64,000 bases of DNA from Bradysia coprophila (taxonomy: Eukaryota > Arthropoda > Insecta > Diptera > Sciaridae), in contig NC_050738.1 of the NCBI RefSeq assembly GCF_014529535.1, forward strand, positions 11,803,318-11,867,317, given 5' to 3'. This document shows, piece after piece, positions 35,100 to 46,770 of this stretch. The first letter of the stretch is position 1, and each line of letters opens with the position of its first letter. The notes below the pieces were generated by a model. It was not told where the DNA came from, made no database searches, and saw nothing but the letters and a program-made list of their open reading frames with translations. The position numbers and the translations under genes are program-made.

Positions 35100-36350
35100 A
35101 GAGTGACCTTGCTGCAAACAAAATGTCGTAACATATACTTGTTGCGGGGCTGGTTTGGCAAGTTTGATATCGTTGTAAAGCTTAGATTGCAGGCTGATCA
35201 GACATTATTGTTTTGTTGCAAGATGGGTCTGCCTGTGTATTACAGAGAAGTTCAAGCTTCGCCGACGATGATGAAAATAAACTTTTTCAAATATTGTACA
35301 ATTCAGACAAGTTTTATAAAATCTATTCTCGGCGTTTAATAGAGCATGGAATCCTCTATCAATATCGCCATTCAAAGAGTTTCAAACCCTCTTCATCTTG
35401 GACATATCACCATTTTAAAATGTCGAGTTTTCGACTTTAGCTTAGCTTAGAATTAGCTTAGAATTAGTCCTTCTATCCGTTGCGATGTATTTAAATTGAC
35501 TCGACGCGAGTCACTCAATAAGAACATGAAAAAAATAGGAGGGGATGTCGCGTCGCGACTCTATTTAAGTTTAGTTCAACCCCACCGTGATATTATGTTT
35601 CGGGACCGAAAACAAAGTTTTTTTTTCCAATGCCTTGAACGAGGCCTTGAAGGCTTATTTATTTATTGAAGAATTTTCGACTCCTTACATGGTTTTTTTG
35701 AGTAACTGTTTTGGACGACTGAAACATTAAACATATTCGTAGCGCAGTGTATAAAAGTATAATTACATGTTTCGGGGACGAAAGTGATGAAATTTTGGAA
35801 CTTGTTTCGTGTCTTGATTTCGCCCCTATGCATGTAAAGTTTTGTACGTATCTGTTTGCACGCAAAAAAGTATCTTCTGGAATTACACGGGAATTTTAAA
35901 AATACTTGAGAGGAATGTAAATTATATCGAGAGAGCAAATTTTATACAATAAAAGAAGTGACGAGTTACTGACCATAAATATAAAAGCAGACCAGTATAA
36001 ATGAATGAATGAAATAGTGATATAATATAAATTTTTGGAACCACGACATAAAATCAACCCAAATCTATTCTAGTGCGAAAGTGTTCATCCACGGCAGAGT
36101 AAACTAAATTGGACATTCGATATTTTTAGCGTTGCGAATTGGCAACGGACTATTAGAATATCTACGAGTAAGTGTTACATAGAAAGCGAATGAAGGTTAA
36201 CTTTACTCTGTTGTGGTTTATCTCGATGTATCTGTTCTCGACATATAAAATAGCGTATGCAGCTCTGTCCAAAATGTTTATTAATACATGCCAGCACTTT
36301 CCATCACTGTTTGTGACTATGAAAAAGTGCTTACCGGACGTAAGCATCTA
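35100..36350. other. Intergenic DNA with one protein-like frame
   Basis: The frame 35213-35440 includes DENKLFQILYNSDKFYKIYS and looks less random than its neighbours, but it has no recognised domain or splice partners. Near 35495-35560 there is a GACTCGACGCGAGTC palindrome. Otherwise nothing. Confidence 0.25.
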
Positions 36351-36357
36351 ACATATA

Positions 36358-36442
36358 ATACGTACCTGCTGGAAAATTTGATTACTCACTCTGGAGATTA
36401 TATCCCCTTCGTGAGTAAGCAAATTTTCCCGCAGGTACGTAC
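36358..36442. mobile_element. 85-base hairpin element
   Basis: ACGTACCTGC-GGAAAATTTG at the left pairs with CAAATTTTCCCGCAGGTACGT at the right, with TTACTCAC/GTGAGTAA inside. Non-coding. Confidence 0.7.
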
Positions 36443-36615
36443 CATACTAATACGATTTGAATGATGTACCACGCCTTTGACTCGCTGCAAACTTTTAAAT
36501 TGTCAAAATAAACATTTTGGACAGAGATGCATAATCTACTCATCAATACCTACAAGAGTTATAAGTCCCCAAAGTATAACGATTCTTTGCGTGAATATGA
36601 AAATATCGTAGTCAA

Positions 36616-37570
36616 TTAAACTAGGGCGTTTGTTTTTGCCCTTAATCGAGCTAATATACCATCATCGGCATACATTTCTGAAGGTAATCTTCTGTTCGTG
36701 ACTGATCGTGACATGGGCCTGTGATTTGTGGCCTTTTTGGTTGTGAAGCCACAAAATTGGTCTCTGATAATAAGATCAGTGGTTGGACAGTAGAATCCAA
36801 ACGCGAGATGATCCCACGTCCAAAATACATTACTCGGTCTAGCGTCGCTATAACTGACTGTACTGTAAACCTTCCAAATAAACTCATGTGGCGAACAAAA
36901 TGCAAATGCCTCAGTTTCGGCAGCATCAATCAGTGGAAAGACATCTCTAACGGCTACATCACTGAAAAGTAAAAAAAAAAACTTGGATAAGAATCTATTT
37001 GTTAGGACTGCTGATAAACAATTACCCTTTCATGCACACTAACACACCAAACATGATCTCCTTGGTATATAGAAATGTTCCCAGAATTCTAAATTCAACA
37101 TCAGTCACAATTCCGCCCCTGCTCCTTGCATATTCCGTCCGAATATCTCGCCATTTTACTACAATGCCAATCGGTCCGCACATTGAATCTCCCTTGAACG
37201 CTGGAGAATTCCCGATATCAAATTCTGCCATATCAACATTTGGTAGATTATTTTCAATCACTGTTCTCCAGTTATCAGGTGCAAGTGGTGACCACCAAGA
37301 CAATCTGAACGAATGCGAAGTCATGGCCGGTAATTGTTGAGGCCGAAAAACGAAATGGTTCGTATTTGATAGACCAATAATTTCCGCGAAATCATTATCA
37401 GTGAAATGCACTAAGTGGCTGCACTTGAGCTCGTGGGGCAAATCGATTCTGCCTTCATCTGGATAATCGCGTCGATCCACCGCTATGGGTTGCTCTGGCG
37501 TAAAGGCTATAGCAGTCGTAGAATGGATACCTATGACTTGACGCTGTACACCTGTCATGAGTGTGGCCAT
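36616..37570 (-). CDS. Orphan two-exon protein-coding gene, 296 codons
   Basis: Not recognised. Exon 1 37026-37570 (begins MATLMTGVQRQVIGIHSTTA) uses donor GTAATT; a 64-base intron with a poly-T tract and acceptor TTTTCAG leads to exon 2 36616-36961, ending RLRAKTNALV-stop. The junction is in phase 2 and the total is exactly 297 codons including stop. The start context AAAATGG is good. The protein has an aromatic, Trp-rich middle (RLSWWSPLAPDNW, MCGPIGIVVKWRDIR) and a Cys/aromatic region in exon 2 (VFWTWDHLAFGFYC). No signal peptide, TM helix or known motif is visible. A clean splice preserving 890 bases of open frame supports a real gene. It might be a domesticated mobile or viral structural gene, but nothing in the sequence proves that. 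Confidence 0.6.
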
Positions 37571-37929
37571 TTTATATCGTAATTATTTTGCAGAACCAAA
37601 AGATGTGTGAGGATGCTGGAAATGTGAAATTTGAAAAGTATTATTAGTTCAGAAAGTTTCGGTTAAATTTTGCTAGTAGATAGATTTTCCGCAGGCTATT
37701 TTTAATCGATAACTAAGCCGAAATATCCGTTTGTTTAATCCCTATTATGTATTCACAAATTACGCTCAACGCTCTACATGGGGCGTTGGTAGATTTACCA
37801 AAAGCGTACGCTTCGTATATTTTTGAAATTTTCTCCATAAACTTTGGCGTACGCATGGAGACGCCTCTTCTTTGGAGGGGTTATTTTTCGTATGCGTAAT
37901 TTTTGATTAATGGATTTCCATGCCTTTAT

Positions 37930-38520
37930 TTAAACCTTTCACAGGGGGTACTCATATCGATGGGATGGGATTGTCATTGAAAAATATTGCCATAATGCAC
38001 TGAGGAAATTGGCAAATCTAAGTCGTATCGACTTAGCATGAGTCCCAGCACATTCTGGTATCTTATGGAACGAAATAGCAGACACCTTAGCTAAACAAGC
38101 ATCACTAAGCAAACCTATTGTACCTCAGCCGATCATACCAGCGCCTTTATTAGACTTTAATCGGATAATAAATATTATGATTCAATAATTCACAAGAAAA
38201 CAAAGTCTTATCACACTGGAGCTCCACAGAATGTTGCAGACAGTTCAAGACATTCACTGTGTTTACTGATAAGACTGAGAACTTCTATAGGAGGATTGAT
38301 TTGACACTTTGGCTTCAACAGATACCTTACTACCATTGAGTAACATACAGACACAAATTGGGATTTATGTGGAGAGCTCTCAGAAACAGCTGAACACTTC
38401 TTTTGTACGTCGAACAGACGTAAGCATTTAGGAAGCTACATAATCCAATCAGGTACAGCCTGATTAGGCATTTACATCCAAAGATACTCTTGAATATTTA
38501 AATGGCTCAGGTAGATGCCA
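37930..38520 (+). pseudogene. LINE retrotransposon RNase H remnant
   Basis: Conceptual translation gives VPAHSGILWNEIADTLAKQA, the classic RNase H tail (AHSG, NE-AD-LAK) of I/Jockey/R1-type non-LTR retrotransposons. It is preceded by KLANLSRIDLA and a TGA where Trp is expected. Further on, CGELSETAEHFFCTS, typical of the sequence after RNase H, is found in another frame. Multiple stops and frameshifts; inactive. Confidence 0.8.
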
Positions 38521-41500
38521 AGTAGTGAGTCACTACTAGTGACTGCCTAAAAATAAATATCTATATGCAGCACAATAGTCCCAAAAGTTGAACTTATTGC
38601 TTGATTTTATCGAAGCGTTTTCAAATCATTTTTTCACTTCACTAATGGGTTGACCAACGGAACCGCCCATATACATTAGGAGGTTCAGAGGATCTGTTTA
38701 CGCTGTTAAAATAATGTCACATGTTACTAAAAAAACACAAATAGTCTCAAATAGTTATAAAATGTAAAACACAGTCAAAAAGGACTATTTCAAAACAAAA
38801 TGTCTTTTCACTTTGACAAATCTTCTTTGGGTTACCCTGTGCGCGGCAAAAATCTTCTAAATATTTCTTGAATGGTTAAAGACGGTTAAAGACCAAAGCA
38901 CTGTGCTTCAGACGTCTACTAATTCTCACTCTAAAATCTTCACAAACACTGCAAAAACAAACGATGTATATTCAAAATCACCCGAGACGTCCCCTGATCC
39001 AATGGACACACCCTATTCCATTAACCCTTGGATTAATACAAAAAAATTACTTGTAAGTAAAATCCTTGTAATCACGAGCGACCGCTGTGGATAACAGTCT
39101 TAAACATACTAACATTTGAATGATAGGTTGTGGGCACATTTGCTTATTTTGTCTCATATTAATTCCTTAGCTGACAAAAGCTTATCTGTTTAATAAACGA
39201 AGTACGTATAAACATACATTTATACATGAAAAAAATGTTTGATTTGTTTATTTTATCAAATTTATTTATATGAAGTGTATAACATGAAGTATGTATTTGT
39301 TACCGCATCAAAACATTCAACGTAATCAAATCCTAACAGAAAACACTTAATTGAAATGAGATCCATAAAATATGCGAGCATGAAAAAACTTACTGATACA
39401 GTCATCAGCGACGACCAACGACAAAAATAGACCATTTGATCAATATAGCAAAATGCATGTTAAAACAAATGAAATGAAAAATTCTTTCGAGTTAATGGTT
39501 TTCACTCAACAAAAAGTACTCCCTGTGAGAGCCGTGAGAGAGCAAACTGTCAAGTATTTAGCAAAAATTGAAAAATCTAAATTTTGTCCCCTTACACGGA
39601 GTACTTTTTGGTAAGTGGAAATTAAGCATTACACTTAGTGACTTGTTAAGTTACTCTACTGAAAAATATTAGAGTCAAAAAGCAGAAGGTAAATATACTT
39701 TCAATGAAGAAATTACACATTGTAGAATATCTTTTCCGTTCTTTTTATGTTCACCAATTTCAAAAGTCTTACCTGTGTTGCGTGTTGGCTATGTTCCTTC
39801 TTCGTTTCACTTTAACATTAAATGCCAAATCGATGTCTTTTCTCTCAATATACTATCACAATGGATATTACTTTTCTTGAAATTCTAGTCAATATTGCAC
39901 ACAAAATTTCCATTCGTTTTGTCGATCAATATTATATGAAAAAATCATATTTAGTTTCCTCACTTTGTGTGAAATATCAGTCAATAATCCACCAATTCCT
40001 ATTAACGCAGCAACAAACCCACAGATGTAAATCTGCAATGCTTGCGTGTCACCTATTCAAGATAAAGTTAAGATTCATATAGCAGAATGGTGTATTAAGT
40101 AGGAAGGGAGACAGCTATAATTGCATTAAGTGCAAATTTTCATGTATTTTGCAGAATTTTATTTTATTTGAATCGCTCCCCACGCAAGCGCTATGCTATA
40201 GGCTATAGCATACTCGCAAACTCCAACAGATTAGACTAGTATACTTTTGAATACATTTCTACAACTGTAGACCGTTTGGTTGGCTTTCGATATACAGATA
40301 CTGTGAAAACTAGATTTTTTTAGAAGCGGCTGGTGGTGCATGATTTAATTCTAATTTCTCAATAATTCTATTGCAGTTGTTACATCCAAAGTAACAAATA
40401 GTAATTATACAACAAGTTGCGAAATGGAGTTGTTGTTCTCAACTTCGCTTCGCTCGTTTGACAATCACATCGTGTGAATTTTTTATCGATCGATTTATGG
40501 GTTTCTCCATGTGATCACCGGTCGATTTAGCTTGACCTCACTATTTTAGCCAAAATAATATAAAAATGAGTGAGTTAAAGTTTTTAGAATCGCTATATCC
40601 TCTGCGGTGACATTTGACCTGGGAAGTCTATATTCACAAGTGACAAAAAGCAAAGCATAGCTAAGAAATTCTTGTCTACGTCATCGCGGTAATTTTTCAT
40701 TTTCTTTAGTTGCTGGTATATTTTGTTCGATCTTTTTTGCGTGCCTAAGACATTCGTTTGTTTTGTATGTTTCTTTCATGTGTTCTGAAAATGGTTGTAG
40801 CTCAACATAAAATAGCTCGACGTGAGTACATTATAACATGTATAAGATTTCTATTTGTTCTTTAATTTACGAATAACCAACTTAAAAAAAGTGACAAAAA
40901 GCAACTTCTTTTTTTAACTAGTAACAAAAAGAACTTCATTGATTCTGACGCGATGACGTTCTTAAAGAAGAGCTGCAAAACATGGAAAGTATTATGACAA
41001 CCCAAAGCACCTAGCAGGGTAATAGAGGTGGTGCTTTGACAGGAAGTTCAGGAGTAATTCAAAATTACAAACAAATTATTTGCTAATTTTTAGTAGCTTT
41101 GGTAATTTTAAATTCCTTAAAATATATGCCCTGATAGCATAGCACCTGCAACCAAGCAGTAGATCAGATTTGCCAATAGGGGCCTGCGTCTGCGACCCTA
41201 CTATGTTGTCATTATAAAATTTGAGAGTTGCCGGTGTACTATGTTTTGGACGCACATGTTCCAGTTGTTGACAGTATTTTGGTTTCGATTATTAAATGTT
41301 TCATCTGATTGTTTATTGACAAATTTTCATCATGTCCGTAGCGATAGCGGAGGACTTGACGCAGTCTAACTTCCAAAAAAAGAACGAAGAAATTTTTTTG
41401 AGACGCGGCAACTATGTATAGCCAAACATTGCAGTTTCTGCCCTTTAGACTATATCTCCACAAATCGTCGCAAAGTGGCAGATGTTCAGGAACAGACCTG

Positions 41501-42077
41501 CAATAAAATTTATCTGCCACATGCGACGCAGATTTTTTTGGTAAAATTTTTGTTGTTTCCAGTCACATTTTTTTTGTAAAAATTATTTGGCAGATGATGA
41601 GATAAAACTAAGCCAGCTTGTTTAAACTAATTAGGTGTAAAATTTAATTTTTGCGTAACGAAGCTGAAAGCGTCAACTCTAGCGATATCATTCATTTTAG
41701 AAATTGTACTTCAAAGACTGCGTCACACTTTTCTCGAAGAGATTTTTGTTGGCATTATAGATTAATATTTGACTAAATGCGAATTTCTATAAATCTGTTC
41801 GAAATGACATACTTCACTTGTCTTCATTTTAAAGTGAAATAAAAATTTACAATTTTTTCCACATAAGAGGCTCTCATTAAATTTATACTCGTGGCGGTTC
41901 AAAATTTTTATTTTGTGGCAGATCATATTAGAGAGGCTAAATATTCGTTTAAAAAAATCTCTTCTAGTGCTTGTTAAGTGCTATGTTGATAGCTATTCTC
42001 TCACTTCAAATGAAATTTGGGTACCTTTGTAGAGGTAAAATGTGTTTTTACAGGTAACTTCCAGCGTTCTATAATTG
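38521..42077. other. Gene-free intergenic DNA
   Basis: No coding exon recognised. It holds a CAACAAAAAGTACTCC / GGAGTACTTTTTGG inverted repeat (39507-39614), a dispersed repeat copy (39403-39484), and a GCTATGCTATAGGCTATAGC palindrome near 40190. Confidence 0.4.
39403..39484 (-). repeat. Dispersed repeat, TTGTCG/ACTTCATTTG family
   Basis: GTCATCAGCGACGACCAACG, ATATAGCAAAATGCATGTT and AAAACAAATGAAATGAAA match the copy at 23981 and, inverted, those at 56401 and 61220. Confidence 0.45.
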
Positions 42078-42322
42078 GTTAACAATTTCCTTGTGTACAA
42101 ATTATTTACTTTTCTAAATGACTTCGACAATGAAATTCAATTTCCAATTGAAATTGAAGTAAATTCAAAATCACTATTATATTAAATATGTGGAACCTTA
42201 GTAATCGATATATCAATTTTCCGGCAAAGAACAACTACAACAATATTGTCGTTTTTATGACAAACTCTTTTTATTGAAATAAGTTTCATTAAAGCATTAG
42301 TCGCTTATAAGAGGCAGAAGCA

Positions 42323-43710
42323 ATGGTTGTTAGCTCACGAATCCATAAAATTCAAGTTCACAAAGTGATGAATCTGTTAATTTCTTTCTTTTATCGTATC
42401 GGGGTTTGGCATTTTGGAGATAAACCTACAATTAGAGAATCTGTTATCAAATGGTTCTATTTCGTCTATTATTTTGTATTCTTCGTTTCATTGTTGTGCG
42501 GAATGATTTCCAGTTCTAACAAAATACACCAGTCCACATTCACGGCATCTGTGACGGTTATCGTTGGAGTTTTGCTAGTTAAACTTCAAATTTTGCTATG
42601 GGAGCAAGAAATGGTTCTCGGATTGTTGAATCGCATTAGTGTTTATTCGATTCGAAACGACGAAACTTTTCTTATCTGCAGTAACAAGCTAGAAGTTTTC
42701 ATAAAATTTGCAGTTGTATTCTATGGTGCAACTTTCGTTACCGCAACTTTCGCAAGTTTTGTGGTACCATTTCTTGGAAAAGAGAAATCGATTATTTACA
42801 GTTTTGCATTCCCTCTGGATTGGAAAAGTGATAACTTTGCCTATTTTTTGGCAAATGCTTTTATCACAAGCCACACGTACTTAACGATCGTGGTTATTCT
42901 ATTTTCGATCATCATTTGGTATTTAATTATGCAATGCTCGTTAAGATATGAAGGTCTGGCAGGTGATGTGAGAATCATGGGACGAATTACCGAACAAAAA
43001 AACGGGAAAATGTCACACAACGCTTTTATGCAGGACTTGAAGGAATTGATTATTGCCCACGCTTACTTGAGAGGGTATAATACTCATTCAGAAACAGTGC
43101 AATTCCTTTAATATTTTAATTTTTTTAATTTTTCTAAAGACTAATCGACGAATTTGAATCATTATCGTCGAATATATTTTTTCTTCAATTTTGTACCAGT
43201 GGTGCATGCATCTGCGCAACAACTTATTGCCTTGCATTTGTATATGAATTAAATTTACCGTCGGGTCTATTTCTAAAAAAAATGGGACCTCAATTCAAAA
43301 GGATTTTTCTGTCGCTTAAATTCAATTATTTCTAGGATAACAGTGAAAACATGATAGAACGCATGATTACCATCTATATGTTTGGGTACAATATTGCCGA
43401 ATTGTTTATGATTACGTACTTTGGAAACGAGATGATGCTGTCAAGCTCTCGTCGCTACTATAGTTTGTTTGAATCAAATTGGTTCGATCAACCACAAACG
43501 ACCAGCAAGTGCATGATCATTTTTGGTGAATATTTAAAGCAACCACATGCGCTCTTGATTGGTAAACTGTTTCCGTTGACTTTGGAAACTTTTAATAGGG
43601 TAAGCTCGATCGTTGATTTGTTTGACCTTTTGTACATTACCTAACTCTTGTTACAGATTTTACGTTCAGCTTACAGCATGTTCAATATTTTAAAAAGCAC
43701 TCAACAGTAA
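42323..43710 (+). CDS. Insect odorant receptor (7tm_6), intact
   Basis: A seven-helix insect odorant receptor, an inverted-topology subunit that forms ligand-gated cation channels with Orco in sensory neurons (family knowledge). Exons: 42323-43074, 43140-43239, 43336-43599, 43657-43710, with GT-AG introns of 65, 96 and 57 bases. The spliced frame is exactly 390 codons, the usual family length. Several hydrophobic helices are visible (for example YFVYYFVFFVSLLCGM and LTIVVILFSIIIWYLI). Exon 2 has the conserved LQFCTSGACICATTYC helix. The last exon encodes the typical short C-terminus ILRSAYSMFNILKSTQQ. A tandem paralogue lies 7.3 kb downstream and a relic at 24374. Confidence 0.93.
43240..43335 (+). 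other. OR intron 2 with collapsed remnant of a MITE
   Basis: CGGGTCTATTTCTAAAAAAA followed by TGGGACCTC lines up with the termini of the hAT-like element in the same intron of the downstream paralogue (50518-50646). This suggests that the element was present before the duplication and later shrank here. Confidence 0.45.
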
Positions 43711-44762
43711 TACAGATTGTGAAAGTAGTCACAAATTAGAGCACCTAAAGCACAAATAATTATTAGCAGCTAGGGCAAATCTTTTGCATTATATAAACGA
43801 CACAGTTCGGAAGAAATTATTTAAAGTCCCAGGAATCAACTTCGGAATCAACGGAATTTCAATGAAAAATAAAAATATTTCAAAGAACGCAAGAAACATA
43901 GAATTTCAGTCCTTTAAATCTAGGACTCCAACAAAGACCAGCTCGGCTTTTAATTATGTTTTCGTACGAAATGTAGATGAAAAAGGTTGTGACGATTATT
44001 TTTTTTTGTTGTTTATCGCATAATAGAATTTCATTAAACTTTATTTGAAAAATTGGAAAAATGCCCGGAAAACACTTTATAAACTGATCTCATCATAAGA
44101 ATGTAATTTTATGGTTTCTTTATTCCACCAAACACGTACTTATGAGTGAAACGACACTCTTTATGCTTCTTTCGTTAACCACTTGTAGATCGATGTGAAA
44201 CAATTATACCTGTAGAATGCTAACCAATTACAAACTTTAATTGAGTTGAGTTTAGTTGAATTAATATTCCTAAACTTTAACAAGAAAAAGAAATCATCGA
44301 AAAATAGTCTAAGTGTTCATTGACCATTCCCTAATGATCCGAAAATATTCTTCTTCTTGAATCAGTGGTGAAATGAAAAACTTGCGTCGCATTTATTGAG
44401 AAAAACGTTGCATGAAAGTCGGAGATAAACGTTTTTTTAATTGATTCCGGTATTTCACATTTTTGTAAGTGAATTCACATTCAAGGGTTATGTTTCCATT
44501 GTTTTTGAAGGATAAGAAACCGATTTTGTTTCTGTCTGTATATTTTAGTGAGTATTTATTAATGATCTGCACACTATTGAAAGCGTGGCTCGGAATTCGC
44601 TTTAAGCACTAAAAGATAAATAGGATTCTCTAAGCATTATATGCTGCTGTTATTCCCTTGACTGTAAGTCATGGGTTTTACAAAAGCAAATACACCGTAC
44701 ATAACACGTTCACTATGATTAAAAATGTATGGAAATGTGATGAAAAAACGTTAAATACTAAA

Positions 44763-45700
44763 ATTTTGTGCCCTTTGTTAACATGATAACTTGAGCAAAT
44801 CTCAACCGATTTTCAAAAACTTTTCTTTAATCGATAGAGGATTGAAATCCTCAGGTCCAGTTTGAAAATGGGCGAAATCGGTCCAAGGATCTAGCAGTAG
44901 TTCTCGAAAGAAGCCTTTTCTGCTCTTTGTTAACACGATAACTGGAGCTAAGTTTAACCGATTTTCAAAAACTTTTTTTTAATCGACGAAGTATTGAAAT
45001 CCTCACGTCAAGTTCGAAAATGGGCGGTATAGGTTCAACCATCTGGTGGTAGCTCTCGAAAGAAGCCTTTTCTGCTCTATGTTAACACGATAACTGGAGC
45101 AAAGTTCAACGGATTTTCAAAAACTTTTTTTTTAATCGATGAAGTCATGAAATCCTCAGGTCAAGTTCAAAAAGGGGTGGTATCGGTTCAACCATCTGGG
45201 AGTAGTTCTCAGAACAAACCTTTTCTGCTCTTCGCTACCACGATAACTGGAGCAAAGTTCAACCGATTTTCAAAAACTTTTTTTTATTCGATGACAGGGC
45301 CTATTAAGTAGAATTAATTTGCAAAATTTGCAAAAATTCAAAGAAATTTACAAAAATTTGCACAAATTTACGCTTCATTTTCAGCACATTTTGCAAGTCT
45401 TTGCGTTCTTTTGTCTGTTTTAGTACAATTTAAAGTGAATAAAGCAATTAATTTCACTTTGAAGGTGTGTAGAAGTTATTTTTTGAAAAATTTTGCAAAT
45501 TTGTGGAGAATTTTGTGTGAATTTTTGCAAATTTAATTCTACATAATAGGCCCTGTCGATGAAGTCGTGAAATCCTCAGGTCAAGTTCGAAAATGGGTGG
45601 CATCGGTTCAACCATCTGTAAGTAGTTCTCAGTAAAAGCCTTTTCTGCTCTTTGTTAACAACGTAACTGGTGTAATTCTGAGCCGATTTATCAGAAAAAA
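44763..45700. repeat. 152-base tandem repeat, about five units
   Basis: The phrase CTTTGTTAACACGATAACTG (with variants) recurs at 44773, 44925, 45077, 45230 and 45650; units also share CCGATTTTCAAAAACTTTTT, TGAAATCCTCAGGTCAAGTT and AGCCTTTTCTGCTC. Spacing is 152-153 bases, except where a 261-base MITE is inserted in the fourth unit. Absent from the duplicate copy B. Confidence 0.92.
45295..45555. mobile_element. hAT-like MITE inserted in a tandem-repeat unit, copy 3
   Basis: Termini CAGGGCCTATTAAGTAGAAT and its inverse ATTCTACATAATAGGCCCTG. TCGATGA precedes (45288-45294) and follows (45556-45562) the element. Neighbouring repeat units show the unoccupied sequence TCGATGAAGTC, so the insertion and its duplication can be read directly. 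Confidence 0.88.
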
Positions 45701-46770
45701 AGTTTGATAAAGCACAGAATTCTTGAGCTTAGGTTTCAAGATAGTTTATATTGGTCTAACGATCTAGCTGCTGTTGCTAAACGAATTTTTGGATCTCTTT
45801 CAATAATTGTTTCTTGTTATTTATTTTGTCTGTTAACCAAAGCGAATAAATCACAAAAAAATAATGAGTGTGGAGTTTCACACGAGTTTCAATTTTATTG
45901 AAGACATTCATCATTTTATAGACAATAACGGTCTAATATGAGCATAAAACCAGACCAGTAACAGAAAATGAAGTTGTGAATCAAAAATTAGTATCGCTTT
46001 GTAACGTTTCAAGACTTTACGAAGAGTTTCAGTAAAACTAAACAGAATTAAATTATTTATGAGAGATTTAAACCGTTCTAGTAGTTCTTTTTAATTAACC
46101 AATAAATCATTACCAATACAACATCTATTAAGAAGTTCAGGTTCAGACAATCAAGGGATCTGGCCCACCCAACCGGTGGGACCTAGTACACAATATGCTT
46201 GCGAAAAGATTACAAGTTCAAGAATAAAAACCCTTGAAGATTTTATGCATAAAATAGGTTTCCCTAAGGATCTGATACGAGTTTCTTGGCCAGACAGTAG
46301 ACAGTGACACGTGTTTTATTTTCCAATTTTTTGTTCTTTTTGTTATGGTAAATAATGTCTAGACTTAAAGTTCGGAAAGACCAAACACTGTAACCGACTA
46401 CATTCAAGAGTTTAACGTGCAACAACCCTTTTTATTTTAATTAAGATGTCATTTCGAACACAAACCGGCATAATAAATTTTCAATTTTACTCTTACATTC
46501 GGTTTTAGTGGTTGTGGGTGGGCAATGTTTTCATTCTGAATGTAGCCGAGAAAGGCGGAATGGGTGGGTGAACAGGCGTTAAGCATGCATAAATTACTAC
46601 GTCTGTTTAATATCTCAGATTTACTTATCACTCTTGCTGTATCGTTTATCCTCAGTAAGAAGTTTATAACAAAAACCGTTCCGAGTTTCATAAGCAAATC
46701 GAAATGAAACTTTTACTTATTTAGAAATACGTGACATTGCGGGGTCACTCATCAAATCTCTATTGTTTCT

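Larger units (their letters stand above)
42078..46770 (+). repeat. Tandem segmental duplication, copy A
   Basis: Homologous to 49266-54490. Shared landmarks are an upstream region (TTTCTAAATGACTT, TTCCAATTGAAAT, AATCGATATATC), all four odorant-receptor exons and introns, the 3' flank (GTCACAAATTAGAGCACCTA), and a distal block at 46230-46770 (AATAATGTCTAGACT, ACAAACCGGCATAAT, GGCAATGTTTTCATTCTGAA). Offsets grow from 7284 to about 7635 bases through later insertions. Only this copy contains the 152-base tandem repeat. Confidence 0.85.

Noticed and set aside
36651-36972. Open frames on both strands in other frames over the orphan gene's second exon
   Set aside because: The spliced frame continuing from exon 1 explains the region better and gives an exact codon total.
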